Origin: Bacteroidota bacterium
Lineage (GTDB): Bacteria > Bacteroidota > Bacteroidia > Bacteroidales > VadinHA17
Length of the DNA stretch: 8,471 bases
Direction of reading: 5' to 3'
Assembly: GCA_016868515.1 (NCBI GenBank)
Contig: VGGM01000047.1
Coordinates: 1 to 8,471, forward strand
The notes below the pieces were generated by a model. It saw nothing but the letters and a program-made list of their open reading frames with translations, did not search any database and was not told where the DNA came from. Both the position numbers and the translations under genes were made by a program. Within the stretch, counting starts at the first letter, position 1. Each line of letters begins with the position of its first letter. This document shows, piece after piece, positions 1-7,545 of this stretch.

Positions 1-1
1 C

Positions 2-1018
2 AGCCACTACTTCGAAGGCATAAAAGGTTCAATAAACGACTGCAATATATATGTTCTCGAGGGAACCGAACCCGGCGGTACCATGATGGTAATGGGCGGA
101 TCGCATCCCGAAGAGCCGGCTTGCCGCCTCGCCGCATGGCTGATGGTAGAGAATGCCGTAATCGAAAAGGGACGCCTTATTGTGGTGCTGTCGGCCAACC
201 GAAGCGGCACAACCGTAACCCGGCCAAGCGGCGCCTACCCCCAATTCTACAACATCACAACAGAATGGGGAAAACGCACCTTCCGCATGGGCGACAGGTG
301 GTCGAATCCGCTCGACCAGTGGCCCGACCCCGAGGTATATATCCACTACCCCAGCCGTCAGAACCTGGCATACGTCGATATCAGGAACCTGAACAGGGCA
401 TGGCCCGGCCGTCCCAACGGATCCTTGACCGAAAAAACCACTTACGCATTCATGGAACTCATAAGGGAAGAAAAGGTCGATGTGGTAATCGATATGCACG
501 AGGCTGAACTGCAATACCCGGTTATAAACACTATCGTCACTCATGAAAAGGGTACCGACCTTGCTACCCTCGCCTCAATGATGCTGGCCGATATGGAAGG
601 TTTCAGCATTGGCACCGAGTTCTCACCCAAAACACTGCACGGTCTTTCACACCGCGAAATAGGCGACCACTCCGATGCAATATCGCTGCTGCTCGAAGCC
701 CCCGAACCTTTCCTCGATGCCACCAGGGGAGTTACCGGCGAAAAGCTGCTGCTCGAAGGAAAAGATGAGTTTGTAGTGAAAGCAGGAAAATACGGCCTGC
801 TATTCGCACCCATCGACTCAACCGGATGGCATATCGATACAAGAGTGGGCAGACACACCTCAACGGTGCTGCAGATATTCGAAAGCTGGACTGATTATAA
901 TCCCGGCCTCCCGATAGTATGTTCGGGAGTTCCACGCTACTCCGAAGTACGAAAGAACGGAACGGGATACTATCTGAAGAACCCAGGTGAAAAAGGAGTT
1001 AAACTGTATTATGAATAG
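2..1018 (+). CDS. M14-like zinc deacylase, succinylglutamate desuccinylase/aspartoacylase family (5' truncated)
   Basis: The frame is open from base 2, so the gene begins left of the window; 338 C-terminal residues are visible. The ATG at 83 is internal, because the 27 codons before it (SHYFEGIKG...) read straight into the domain. The zinc site is recognisable: GGSHPEE gives His35 and Glu38 (HxxE, numbered from base 2), and VVIDMHEAE gives His166. DIRNLNRAWPG (126-136) matches the substrate-carboxylate signature usually ending NR-FPG, here with Trp for Phe. LLLEAPEP places a candidate catalytic Glu at 232. The family hydrolyses N-acyl amino acids or C-terminal peptide-like amides with one zinc ion. 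The substrate cannot be read from the sequence, and location is unknown because the N-terminus is missing. It stops at TAG with no hairpin plus U-tract behind it. The family call is good; a specific AstE or AspA role is not supported. Confidence 0.8.
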   Translation, partial: SHYFEGIKGSINDCNIYVLEGTEPGGTMMVMGGSHPEEPACRLAAWLMVENAVIEKGRLIVVLSANRSGTTVTRPSGAYPQFYNITTEWGKRTFRMGDRWSNPLDQWPDPEVYIHYPSRQNLAYVDIRNLNRAWPGRPNGSLTEKTTYAFMELIREEKVDVVIDMHEAELQYPVINTIVTHEKGTDLATLASMMLADMEGFSIGTEFSPKTLHGLSHREIGDHSDAISLLLEAPEPFLDATRGVTGEKLLLEGKDEFVVKAGKYGLLFAPIDSTGWHIDTRVGRHTSTVLQIFESWTDYNPGLPIVCSGVPRYSEVRKNGTGYYLKNPGEKGVKLYYE

Positions 1019-1027
1019 GGAATATGT

Positions 1028-1067
1028 GATATCTGATATCTGATTTAAGATTAACGATTTAAGATTT
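1028..1067. repeat. AT-rich short direct repeats
   Basis: GATATCT is repeated at once (1028-1041), followed by two copies of an ATTTAAGATT-like unit (about 1043-1067, separated by AACG). It begins 10 bp after the deacylase stop codon. It has no clear role; it is the left edge of the repeat island. Confidence 0.55.
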
Positions 1068-1074
1068 AAAGGCA

Positions 1075-1111
1075 TGCGAAGCGAAGCGGAGTCCCGCACC
1101 ATAGGTCGGGA
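1075..1111. repeat. GCGAA repeats plus bulged hairpin
   Basis: Two GCGAA units and one GCGGA lead into an inverted repeat. TCCCG-c-ACC (1092-1100) can pair with GGTCGGGA (1104-1111) around an ATA loop, giving 8 bp with one bulged C. No U-tract follows on either strand, so it does not look like an intrinsic terminator; it more likely belongs to a dispersed repeat element. Confidence 0.5.
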
Positions 1112-1114
1112 GCA

Positions 1115-1149
1115 CAGGGCGCAGGGCGCAGGGCGCAGGGCGCAGGGCA
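1115..1149. repeat. 7-bp tandem repeat (CAGGGCG)x5
   Basis: Four exact copies of CAGGGCG (1115-1142) are followed by a fifth with one change (CAGGGCA, 1143-1149). The last copy overlaps the first base positions of the 38-bp repeat. Such a short perfect array is prone to copy-number change by slippage. Confidence 0.85.
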
Positions 1150-1231
1150 TGGGGCCAGCCTTCGCTGAAGCTTCGGCTGACAAGGCATGGGGCCAGCCTT
1201 CGCTGAAGCTTCGGCTGACAAGGCATGGGGC
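1146..1231. repeat. 38-bp tandem repeat, two full copies plus a partial
   Basis: Copy 1 (1146-1183) and copy 2 (1184-1221) are identical, and a partial third covers 1222-1231. Each unit begins GGCATGGGGCCAGCC and contains TTCGCTGAAGCTTCGGCTGA, which is nearly palindromic about GAAGCTTC. The outer CCTT/AAGG ends extend the symmetry, so a transcript could fold into an imperfect hairpin. A diverged relative in inverse orientation lies at 8332-8385. Confidence 0.9.
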
Positions 1232-1244
1232 ATGGAAGCTCTGC

Positions 1245-1355
1245 TACGCCATTACTCCTTTACGCCACTTCGTCTTTTACGCCCTTTACGTCTCCTACGT
1301 CTCCTACGTCCTTTTTCTACGTCACTACGCCATTACGTCACTACGCCATTACGCC
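1245..1355. repeat. Phased TACGYC hexamer array
   Basis: The hexamer TACGCC or TACGTC occurs 11 times in 111 bp, starting at 1245, 1261, 1278, 1287, 1296, 1305, 1318, 1326, 1334, 1342 and 1350. The starts 1278-1305 are 9 bp apart and 1318-1350 are 8 bp apart. Within the last block TACGTCAC and TACGCCAT alternate. It reads as a decayed short tandem array; no protein-binding role can be assigned. Confidence 0.8.
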
Positions 1356-1411
1356 ACTTTTAACCAGCAACCCGTAACCCCATACCACAAACCAATTAAC
1401 CACCAACTCAT

Positions 1412-3076
1412 ATGAAAACCGAAACCACACTTACCCGCCGGCTAATTATCGTGCTTATGGCACTCCTTCTGCCGGTAATTATGAATGCACAATTCATCGA
1501 ACTTACCGATGAAGAAGCCTCCTGTACCAGCATTATGGTTGGTAAACTTGCATCGACCGATGGTTCTGTCATAACCAGCCACAGCTGCGACGGCAATTAC
1601 CGCACCTGGCTCAACATTGTGCCGGCAGCAAAACACCCCGCCGGATCAACCCGTAAAATACAGTGGGGACTGCTTCACACCGAAACACCGTGGGACCTTC
1701 GCAGGGTATCCACAAAGGGCGAAATACCCCAGGTAGCCGAAACATACTCCTATCTCAACGTCGCCTACCCCACCCTTAACCAGAAACAGCTGGGCATAGG
1801 CGAAACAACGATATCGGGACGCCGCGAGCTGATGAACGACGATGGCATGTTTCTTATTGAGGAACTCCAGGCAATCGTCCTCGAGAGGTGCACCACCGCC
1901 CGCCAGGCTATTAAGCTTATGGGCGAACTTACCGCGAAGTACGGTTATGGCGATGCCGGTGAATGCCTTACCATTGCCGACAAGAACGAGGTATGGCACT
2001 TCGAGATTTTCGGCGCCGGTGTCCTTTACAACTCATCGGTGTGGGCCGCTGTAAGGATTCCCGACGACCACGTGGGAGTATCAGCCAATATACCGAGAAT
2101 AAGTACCCTTGACCTCAAGAAACCCGACTACTACATGGCATCAGAGAATGTCTTCTCGCTGGCCGAGGAGTATGGATACTGGGATCCGAAAAGCGGAGAA
2201 CCTTTCAAGTTCTGGAAAGCCTATGGAGGCCGCAACAAGGCCTTTGCCATTCGTGAGTATTATATTCTCAGTACCCTCGCCCCCTCTCTCAATCTGTCAT
2301 ACGATGTTGAGGAACTCCCATTCACGGTAAAACCCGAGAAAAAGGTCAGCGTCCGCGACGTATTCAGATACTATCGCGAATATTACGAGGGAACACAATG
2401 GGATAAAACCAGGAACCTGGTTGTAAACGCCCCGGGCAGGAGGCCTGCAGAAGGCGCTGCACCCGACAATACAAAGGTAAAGAGTACGGTTGCCAATCCC
2501 TACATGGGCGGCGACATGGTAAACCTTCTCAACACCCTTGCACCCGGAACTGTCGAAAACCAGCGTACCATAGCGGTTCCCCAGTGCTCATATTCCCAGG
2601 TGGTTCAGCTTCGCAACTGGCTGCCCGATGAAATCGGTGGAATTGCATGGTTTTCGTTCGATAATCCTGGCGAGAGTCCACGCTTTCCGATTTATGGCGG
2701 GGCCCTGAATCTTCCCGCAAGCTTCGAATTATGCGGTCAGAAGAAATACAGCGAAGACGCAGCCATATGGCACTTCCGCCGCACAAACAGACTCGCCGAA
2801 GTTAAATGGGGTGTTACACGTACCTACATCGAAAAAGGTGTTAAGGAACTTGAAGATAAAGCTTTTGCCGAACAGGCTGCAATAGAGAAGATAGCTCTCG
2901 ATATGTATAATGCCGCCAAAGGAAAGCCGGCCGAACTCGACGAGCGGGGAAATCCGAAACCCGAAGCCTACAGGGTGTTTCTTACCAACTACGGCAATGA
3001 CTTTGCCCGTATGGCAATGAACCGCTGGTGGGAAATGGGTAATCAGTTCTTTACCCTCTTCGCAAGAGGAATATAG
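1412..3076 (+). CDS. Secreted C69-family dipeptidase (first of tandem pair)
   Basis: A 554-residue Ntn-hydrolase of the peptidase C69 (PepD-like, U34) family, which cleaves dipeptides and some other short amides with an N-terminal Cys. The start at 1412 is chosen because it gives a Sec signal: positive MKTETTLTRR, hydrophobic LIIVLMALLLPVIM, then a likely cleavage NA|Q at 26/27. The mature chain would begin QFIELTDEEAS, and Cys38 in SCTSIMVGK is the predicted nucleophile, so an 11-residue propeptide must also be removed, probably autocatalytically. STDGSVITSHSCD (47-59) follows as expected. VWAAVRIPDDHVGVSAN (210-226) and YMASENVFSLAEE are strongly shared with the next gene. It carries a Pro/Gly/Ala-rich insert (about 344-352, GRRPAEGAA) absent from the neighbour. 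The stop is 31 bp before the next start, suggesting one transcript. The exact substrate is unknown. Confidence 0.9.
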   Translation: MKTETTLTRRLIIVLMALLLPVIMNAQFIELTDEEASCTSIMVGKLASTDGSVITSHSCDGNYRTWLNIVPAAKHPAGSTRKIQWGLLHTETPWDLRRVSTKGEIPQVAETYSYLNVAYPTLNQKQLGIGETTISGRRELMNDDGMFLIEELQAIVLERCTTARQAIKLMGELTAKYGYGDAGECLTIADKNEVWHFEIFGAGVLYNSSVWAAVRIPDDHVGVSANIPRISTLDLKKPDYYMASENVFSLAEEYGYWDPKSGEPFKFWKAYGGRNKAFAIREYYILSTLAPSLNLSYDVEELPFTVKPEKKVSVRDVFRYYREYYEGTQWDKTRNLVVNAPGRRPAEGAAPDNTKVKSTVANPYMGGDMVNLLNTLAPGTVENQRTIAVPQCSYSQVVQLRNWLPDEIGGIAWFSFDNPGESPRFPIYGGALNLPASFELCGQKKYSEDAAIWHFRRTNRLAEVKWGVTRTYIEKGVKELEDKAFAEQAAIEKIALDMYNAAKGKPAELDERGNPKPEAYRVFLTNYGNDFARMAMNRWWEMGNQFFTLFARGI

Positions 3077-3107
3077 AATCAATAGTGATAACTGAAACTC
3101 CAGACCC

Positions 3108-4700
3108 ATGAAAAAAGGCAAAAGCAGGCTATTCTATTGCAGCTTCGGGGCAACAGTGATAATGTTGCTTGCAAGCTTTGCAATACCCCAAACCGGCGTC
3201 ATAACCGCAGGTGAATACTTTGAGTCGGAAAGCTGCACCAGCGTCATAGTTGGCAAAGCCGCCACCACCGATGGTTCAACAATAACCTCTCACTCATGCG
3301 ACAGTAACACCGACCGTACCTGGATAACCCTGGTTCCGCGTAAAAAACACAAGGCAGGATCGGAAACACCCGTATGGCTGGGACCGAAAGAGACAACCGG
3401 GCCCAACGACCCCGAAGCTATCGAGGCCGGGTTTATCAGACAGGTGGCTGAAACCTATGCCTATATCAACACCGCATACCCGGTGATGAATGAGTACCAG
3501 CTCGCAATTGGTGAAACCACCTTTGGCGGAAAACGCGAACTGCAGTCGAATAACGGCATCATCGACTGCCCCGAGTTGTACAGGCTGGCCCTCGAGAGGG
3601 CGAAGACAGCCAGGGAGGCAATCAGGTTAATCGACCAGCTTACAAAGGAATACGGTTATAACGATGTAGGCGAGTGCTTCACATTTGCCGACAAGAACGA
3701 AACCTGGCACTTCGAGATACTCGGTCCGGGGCGTGGTAAAAAGGGTGCCGTTTGGGCTGCCGTACGCATTCCCGACGACCATGTGGGTGTATCGGCCAAC
3801 GCAAGCCGCATAAGGCAGATCAACCTCAGCGACCCCGAAAACTACATGGCTTCCGATAATGTATTCTCACTGGCACAGGAAATGGGTTGGTGGGATCCCG
3901 CCAGTGGCAAACCCTTCGAATTCTGCTACGCTTATGCAAACCGCAACAGCATGGGCTGCCGCAGAAGGGAGTGGCGCGCGCTGAGTCTTGTTGCACCGTC
4001 ACTCAACCTCGACCCTAATGCCGAAAACTACCCGCTGTCGGTCAAACCCGATAAAAAGCTGTCTGTTAAGGATGTACTGGATATCTTCCGTGATTACTAC
4101 GGCGGGACACCCTATGATATGACACAGACAATTACCGTTGCCGACCGCGAAGGCAAGGTTGTGAAGAGCCCCATTGCAAACCCCTTTATGAGCAACGAAC
4201 TCCGTACCTTCCTGAAGATACCTTCGGAAAGAACAATAGCTTGCCCGCGTGCAACTTACGTTACCGTTACCCAGTCACGCAACTGGCTGCCCGATGCTGT
4301 TGGCGGAGTGGTATGGCTTGGCTACGATAACCCCTGCACAACACCGCATACCCCCTTCTACTGCGGAATTACAACCATGCCAGCCTCATACATGGTTGAC
4401 GGCCGGGCCGGATACCGCGACGACTGCGCATGGTGGACTTACAGGAAGGTGAGCCAGCTCTGCAACCTCAGGTATCAGGAGATGATAAAGGATGTAACCG
4501 CCGTATGGTCGGCTATTGAGGAGAAGGCTTTCACCGATCAGAAGGCCTTTGAGGACCAGGTGGTTGCCACCATGAAGAGCAATCCCGCCAAAGCAGCCGA
4601 AATGCTGACAGAATATTCGGTGGAAATGGCAAACAGCGCCATTGAACGCTATAAGAAACTGGAAAAGGAACTCTGGTCAAAACACACCAGATACTTCTGA
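3108..4700 (+). CDS. Secreted C69-family dipeptidase (second of tandem pair)
   Basis: A 530-residue paralogue of the preceding gene, almost certainly from tandem duplication. The N-terminus MKKGKSRLFYCSFGATVIMLL is a probable Sec signal. Cleavage may follow ASFA (about 25), leaving a propeptide of some 17 residues before the predicted catalytic Cys43 in ESCTSVIVGK. Cys11 lies too early and in the wrong context for a lipobox. TTDGSTITSHSCD and VWAAVRIPDDHVGVSAN (215-231) match the family and the neighbour. It differs by a basic GRGKKG insertion just before that block, by additional cysteines and by a different C-terminus. Signal and propeptide are far less conserved between the pair than the enzyme body, which suggests old paralogues with possibly different peptide preference. 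It is probably cotranscribed with the upstream gene; no convincing terminator follows. Confidence 0.9.
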   Translation: MKKGKSRLFYCSFGATVIMLLASFAIPQTGVITAGEYFESESCTSVIVGKAATTDGSTITSHSCDSNTDRTWITLVPRKKHKAGSETPVWLGPKETTGPNDPEAIEAGFIRQVAETYAYINTAYPVMNEYQLAIGETTFGGKRELQSNNGIIDCPELYRLALERAKTAREAIRLIDQLTKEYGYNDVGECFTFADKNETWHFEILGPGRGKKGAVWAAVRIPDDHVGVSANASRIRQINLSDPENYMASDNVFSLAQEMGWWDPASGKPFEFCYAYANRNSMGCRRREWRALSLVAPSLNLDPNAENYPLSVKPDKKLSVKDVLDIFRDYYGGTPYDMTQTITVADREGKVVKSPIANPFMSNELRTFLKIPSERTIACPRATYVTVTQSRNWLPDAVGGVVWLGYDNPCTTPHTPFYCGITTMPASYMVDGRAGYRDDCAWWTYRKVSQLCNLRYQEMIKDVTAVWSAIEEKAFTDQKAFEDQVVATMKSNPAKAAEMLTEYSVEMANSAIERYKKLEKELWSKHTRYF

Positions 4701-4786
4701 TCAGGTGTAACAAGAACTGCAGATCCCTGACCATTTTTCAACATCATTATAATGAAAGAGTGATGAGAGTGTAAACCTGAAGGCTA

Positions 4787-6679
4787 CTATTCCAGATAAG
4801 TATATCCGTACAGCCCCGAACGGTAATTCGAGAGGAACTCCTTACCCTCCTCGAGAGATATTACCCCGGACTTCACCGAGCTGGTAACCCACGACTCAAC
4901 AGTGCGAACCATCTTCTTCGAGTTGTACTGAACGTAGTCGAGCACTTCGGCAACAGTCTCTCCGTCAATAATCTGGTCTATTTTATATCCATCTTCGTTA
5001 ACCGACACATGAACCACGTTGGTATCGCCAAATAGGTTATGAAGATCACCAAGTATCTCCTGATAGGCGCCAACCAGGAAAACTCCCAGGTAATACGGTT
5101 CGCGTCCTTTCAGGGGGTGCACCGGAAGATTGTAGGATGAGTTCTTCGTGGCAATAAAATTGTCGATCTTGCCATCAGAATCACAGGTAATGTCCTGTAT
5201 GGTGGCAAACCTGTTAGGTTCTTCATTCAGCCTGTGGATTGGCATTACCGGGAACACCTGATCGATAGCCCATGCATCGGGCAGTGACTGAAACAGTGAG
5301 AAGTTGCAGAAATACTTATCCGACAGCATTTTATGTATCTGGCGCAGCTCATCCGGGACATGCTTGGTATTCTTTGTCATCCGGTATACTTCCCGTGCCA
5401 CCGACCAGAAAAGTCTCTCAATCTGTGCCCTGGTCTTCAGATCGATCAGCCCCAGACTGAATCTGTCTAGTGCCTCCTCCCGTATCTGCTGAGCATCATG
5501 CCAGGTCTCAAGCATCCTTGCCTGGTTGTTCTCATCCCAAAGGCTATACATCTCCCTTACAAGTTCATGATCGGTTTCGGTCACCTCCTCTTCAGGGTCC
5601 CATGAGGGAAGGGTTGTGGTCTCCAGAACCTCGAAAAGCAATACCGAATGATGTGCCGTAAGCGACCTGCCCGATTCAGTTATAATGTTGGGATGGGGAA
5701 TGCCATTCTTATTGCTGGCATCAACGAATGTGCTTACCGAATCATTCACATACTCCTGTATGGTGTAGTTTATGCTGCTTTCGCTGTTCGACGATGCCGT
5801 GCCGTCATAGTCAACACCAAGTCCTCCTCCAATATCGACAAACTCAATATTATACCCCATCTTACGGAGTTGCACATAGAAATGTGATGCTTCGCGGAGC
5901 GCAAGTTTGATTCTCCTGATCTTTGTAACCTGGCTTCCTATGTGGAAATGAATAAACCGTAGGCAGTCCCCCAGCCTGTTCTTATCAATAAAATCGAGCG
6001 CATCCAGCAGTTCGCTCGAGGTAAGGCCAAACTTGCTGATGTCACCGCCACTGTCTTCCCATTTTCCGCTTCCGGCACTGGCCAGCTTAATTCTGATACC
6101 CAGATTTGGTTTGACTTTAAGCCTTTTGGCTATTGTGGCCACCATTTTCAGCTCGTTGAGCTTTTCGATGACAATAAAAATCCGTTTCCCCATTTTCTGG
6201 GCAAGCAGGGCCAGCTCAATATAATCTTCGTCCTTATACCCGTTACATATAATCAGCGATTCAGGATCGGTATTGATGGCAATGACAGCATGAAGTTCAG
6301 GCTTTGACCCTGCCTCCAGGCCTATATTGAACTTTTTTCCGTGACTGACTATCTCCTCAACCACCGGCCTCATCTGGTTAACCTTAATGGGGTATATAAT
6401 GAAATTCTGGCCGTTATACTCGTACTCCTCGGCAGCCCACCTGAAACACTTCGATATTGTTATGATTCTGTCATCAAGGATATCGGGAAACCTTACCAGA
6501 AGAGGTGTTGCCACATCGCTCAGTATAAGCTCGTCAAGTAACTCCTTCAGATCAACGGGGGCGCTTCCTGCCTGGGGTGTAACAATGATATTCCCTTTCT
6601 CATTAATAGAAAAGTAATTCACTCCCCAGCCGTTTATGTTGTACAGATCGGCCGAATCCTCAACTTTCCATTTTCTCAT
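4787..6679 (-). CDS. speA: Biosynthetic arginine decarboxylase
   Basis: A 630-residue protein, the normal length for PLP-dependent fold-III SpeA, which converts arginine to agmatine and CO2 as the first step of the agmatine route to putrescine and spermidine. The N-terminus has the family opening DLYNINGWGVNYFSI (11-25). FIIYPIKVNQ holds the PLP lysine (Lys99). SKFGLT (215-220), FHIGSQ (245-250) and VDIGGGLGVDYDG (281-293) form the barrel and phosphate-binding regions, and ITESGRSLTAHHS (333-345) follows. Cys499 in DITCDSDG corresponds to the catalytic cysteine contributed across the dimer in related decarboxylases. GAYQEILGDLHNLFGDTN (538-554) is a typical C-terminal block. No signal peptide is present, so it should act in the cytoplasm. 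It converges on the second dipeptidase with 86 bp between them and is separated from the upstream gene by a terminator, so it is probably a single-gene unit. Nothing looks broken. Confidence 0.97.
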   Translation of the reverse strand: MRKWKVEDSADLYNINGWGVNYFSINEKGNIIVTPQAGSAPVDLKELLDELILSDVATPLLVRFPDILDDRIITISKCFRWAAEEYEYNGQNFIIYPIKVNQMRPVVEEIVSHGKKFNIGLEAGSKPELHAVIAINTDPESLIICNGYKDEDYIELALLAQKMGKRIFIVIEKLNELKMVATIAKRLKVKPNLGIRIKLASAGSGKWEDSGGDISKFGLTSSELLDALDFIDKNRLGDCLRFIHFHIGSQVTKIRRIKLALREASHFYVQLRKMGYNIEFVDIGGGLGVDYDGTASSNSESSINYTIQEYVNDSVSTFVDASNKNGIPHPNIITESGRSLTAHHSVLLFEVLETTTLPSWDPEEEVTETDHELVREMYSLWDENNQARMLETWHDAQQIREEALDRFSLGLIDLKTRAQIERLFWSVAREVYRMTKNTKHVPDELRQIHKMLSDKYFCNFSLFQSLPDAWAIDQVFPVMPIHRLNEEPNRFATIQDITCDSDGKIDNFIATKNSSYNLPVHPLKGREPYYLGVFLVGAYQEILGDLHNLFGDTNVVHVSVNEDGYKIDQIIDGETVAEVLDYVQYNSKKMVRTVESWVTSSVKSGVISLEEGKEFLSNYRSGLYGYTYLE

Positions 6680-6708
6680 CTCGTCACTATTATTCTTGAA
6701 AACTGCCG

Positions 6709-6740
6709 CAAAGGTTAAAAAAAAAAATGAAAACCATCAA
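6709..6740 (-). promoter_or_regulatory. Putative speA promoter, Bacteroidetes -33/-7 type
   Basis: On the minus strand, AACCTTTG (6709-6716) matches the Bacteroidetes -7 consensus TAnnTTTG at all but the first base. A TTG (6738-6740) lies 21 bp upstream as the -33 element. Transcription would then start about 20-25 nt before the ATG at 6679. Eleven Ts (A tract 6717-6727 on the given strand) fill half of the spacer. The position fits, but it was judged by eye only. Confidence 0.45.
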
Positions 6741-6770
6741 CCGGGCACCCCTGCCGAACCGATTTGATCA

Positions 6771-6802
6771 ATTATAAAAAAGCCGGGACAATGCTCCCGG
6801 CT
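6771..6802 (-). terminator. Intrinsic terminator of the Yip1-like gene
   Basis: AGCCGGGA (6781-6788) and TCCCGGCT (6795-6802) form a perfect 8-bp GC-rich stem with a 6-nt loop. On the minus strand it is followed at once by TTTTTATAAT (6771-6780), a good U-tract. It lies 22 bp past the stop of the minus-strand membrane gene and ends before the speA promoter, so it insulates speA. Confidence 0.88.
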
Positions 6803-6824
6803 ACTAAGTTATCCTTTGCCTGCG

Positions 6825-7484
6825 TCACTTTATACCGAAGTCCTCCAGTAATTCCTTTGTGTCTTTGTCAATACTCTTCTCCCACTTGTCTAGATATCTG
6901 GTTGTTGCACGTTTAGCTCCTATCCCCAACAGCGTAAATAAAGCGAGCAGGGCAGCCAGCACAATCGTAATAATCTTCGAAGTCTGCTGATCAGCCTTCA
7001 GAGATATGGTTAGTGCATTGTACAGAAGCCACAATCCATAAAGGTTAATCGCCAGGCCCACTATCAGCGAAAATACCAGGCTGATTGCCGACAATAAAGA
7101 AAAGAGGGCTGCTACCGGCAAAAGGACCATTAATGATGCCGATATCCTGGCACATGCCTCAAAATCAGTATTCCCCTTGGCTATGGCAGAAATAATCAGT
7201 ACAATCACTGCACCGATAAACAAGCCGATAACCGATCCGATGATTGTCCAGATCAGAACCATTATGCCAATTGCCCCTCCGAAGGGTCCGGCAACAACGC
7301 TGAGGTGCAGCAAACTCCACAGGAAATACAGAGCCCCTGCTGCCGCACCGTAAAAAGCACTCTTAATCACCGGTTCTGTCAGTCCTCCAGTAAGGCTCAT
7401 TGTCTCAAAATAACCTTTCGGTCTTTGCAGTGTCTCCTTTGAATCACTGACAAACCTGTTGAAATCGAAATTCTCGTTACTCAT
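6825..7484 (-). CDS. Yip1-like multi-pass membrane protein
   Basis: A 219-residue membrane protein. A soluble N-terminus (1-38), with FVSDSKETLQRPKGYFE resembling the short helix before Yip1 domains, leads into about five hydrophobic segments: near 42-64, 70-101 (long, Gly-rich, perhaps two helices), 117-138, 139-160 and 170-189. The charged tail (190-219, KRATTRYLDKWEKS...) is probably a cytoplasmic amphipathic helix. The layout and the LYGLWLLYNAL segment fit the bacterial Yip1/YIP1-domain family, whose function in bacteria is not established. The start at 7484 is the only ATG that gives the soluble N-terminus. It has its own intrinsic terminator and is divergent from the methyltransferase gene across 121 bp. 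The family assignment is from topology and a few motifs, so it is moderate. Confidence 0.65.
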   Translation of the reverse strand: MSNENFDFNRFVSDSKETLQRPKGYFETMSLTGGLTEPVIKSAFYGAAAGALYFLWSLLHLSVVAGPFGGAIGIMVLIWTIIGSVIGLFIGAVIVLIISAIAKGNTDFEACARISASLMVLLPVAALFSLLSAISLVFSLIVGLAINLYGLWLLYNALTISLKADQQTSKIITIVLAALLALFTLLGIGAKRATTRYLDKWEKSIDKDTKELLEDFGIK

Positions 7485-7545
7485 AGTATTAGCTTTAGTG
7501 TTCTGTTCATAAATCTTGAATCAGGTTAAAATTAATCCATTGTAA

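Larger units (their letters stand above)
1019..1411. other. Gene-free 393-bp interval filled with short repeats
   Basis: No credible gene lies between the deacylase and the first dipeptidase. Nearly all of 1028-1355 is repetitive, with at least five different repeat types side by side (listed separately). Open frames across it translate only the repeats and have low-complexity products. I found no good Bacteroidetes promoter (TTG plus TAnnTTTG) and no Shine-Dalgarno site before the ATG at 1412. The last 55 bp (1357-1411) are AC-rich and otherwise featureless; the dipeptidase promoter may lie there or within the repeats but cannot be recognised. Confidence 0.75.

Noticed and set aside
83..85. 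ATG at 83 as the true start of the deacylase
   Set aside because: The frame is open to base 2 with family-like sequence (YVLEGTEPGG) just before the HxxE zinc motif, so the start lies outside the window.
29..544. 171-codon minus-strand open frame
   Set aside because: It lies antisense within the deacylase, whose zinc motifs fix the real frame; its cysteine- and glycine-rich product resembles nothing.
1092..1111. Bulged hairpin as terminator of the deacylase gene
   Set aside because: No run of T follows on the plus strand; it is better explained as part of the repeat island.
1245..1355. Possible CRISPR array
   Set aside because: The repeated unit is 6 bp with 2-11 bp between units; there are no long repeats, unique spacers or cas genes.
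1074..1415. Open frame of 113 codons over the repeat island (and a minus-strand frame at 860-1183)
   Set aside because: The product is only the translation of the short repeats, overlaps the next gene start, and shows no domain or plausible start signal.
2729..3121. 130-codon minus-strand open frame over the junction of the dipeptidase genes
   Set aside because: It is a shadow of the 3' end of the first dipeptidase and runs across the short intergenic gap; no independent support.
4744..4755. Perfect 12-bp palindrome TCATTATAATGA between the convergent dipeptidase and speA genes, considered as a shared terminator
   Set aside because: The stem would be AT-rich with no room for a loop, and neither strand has a following U-tract. 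I found no convincing intrinsic terminator in 4701-4786.
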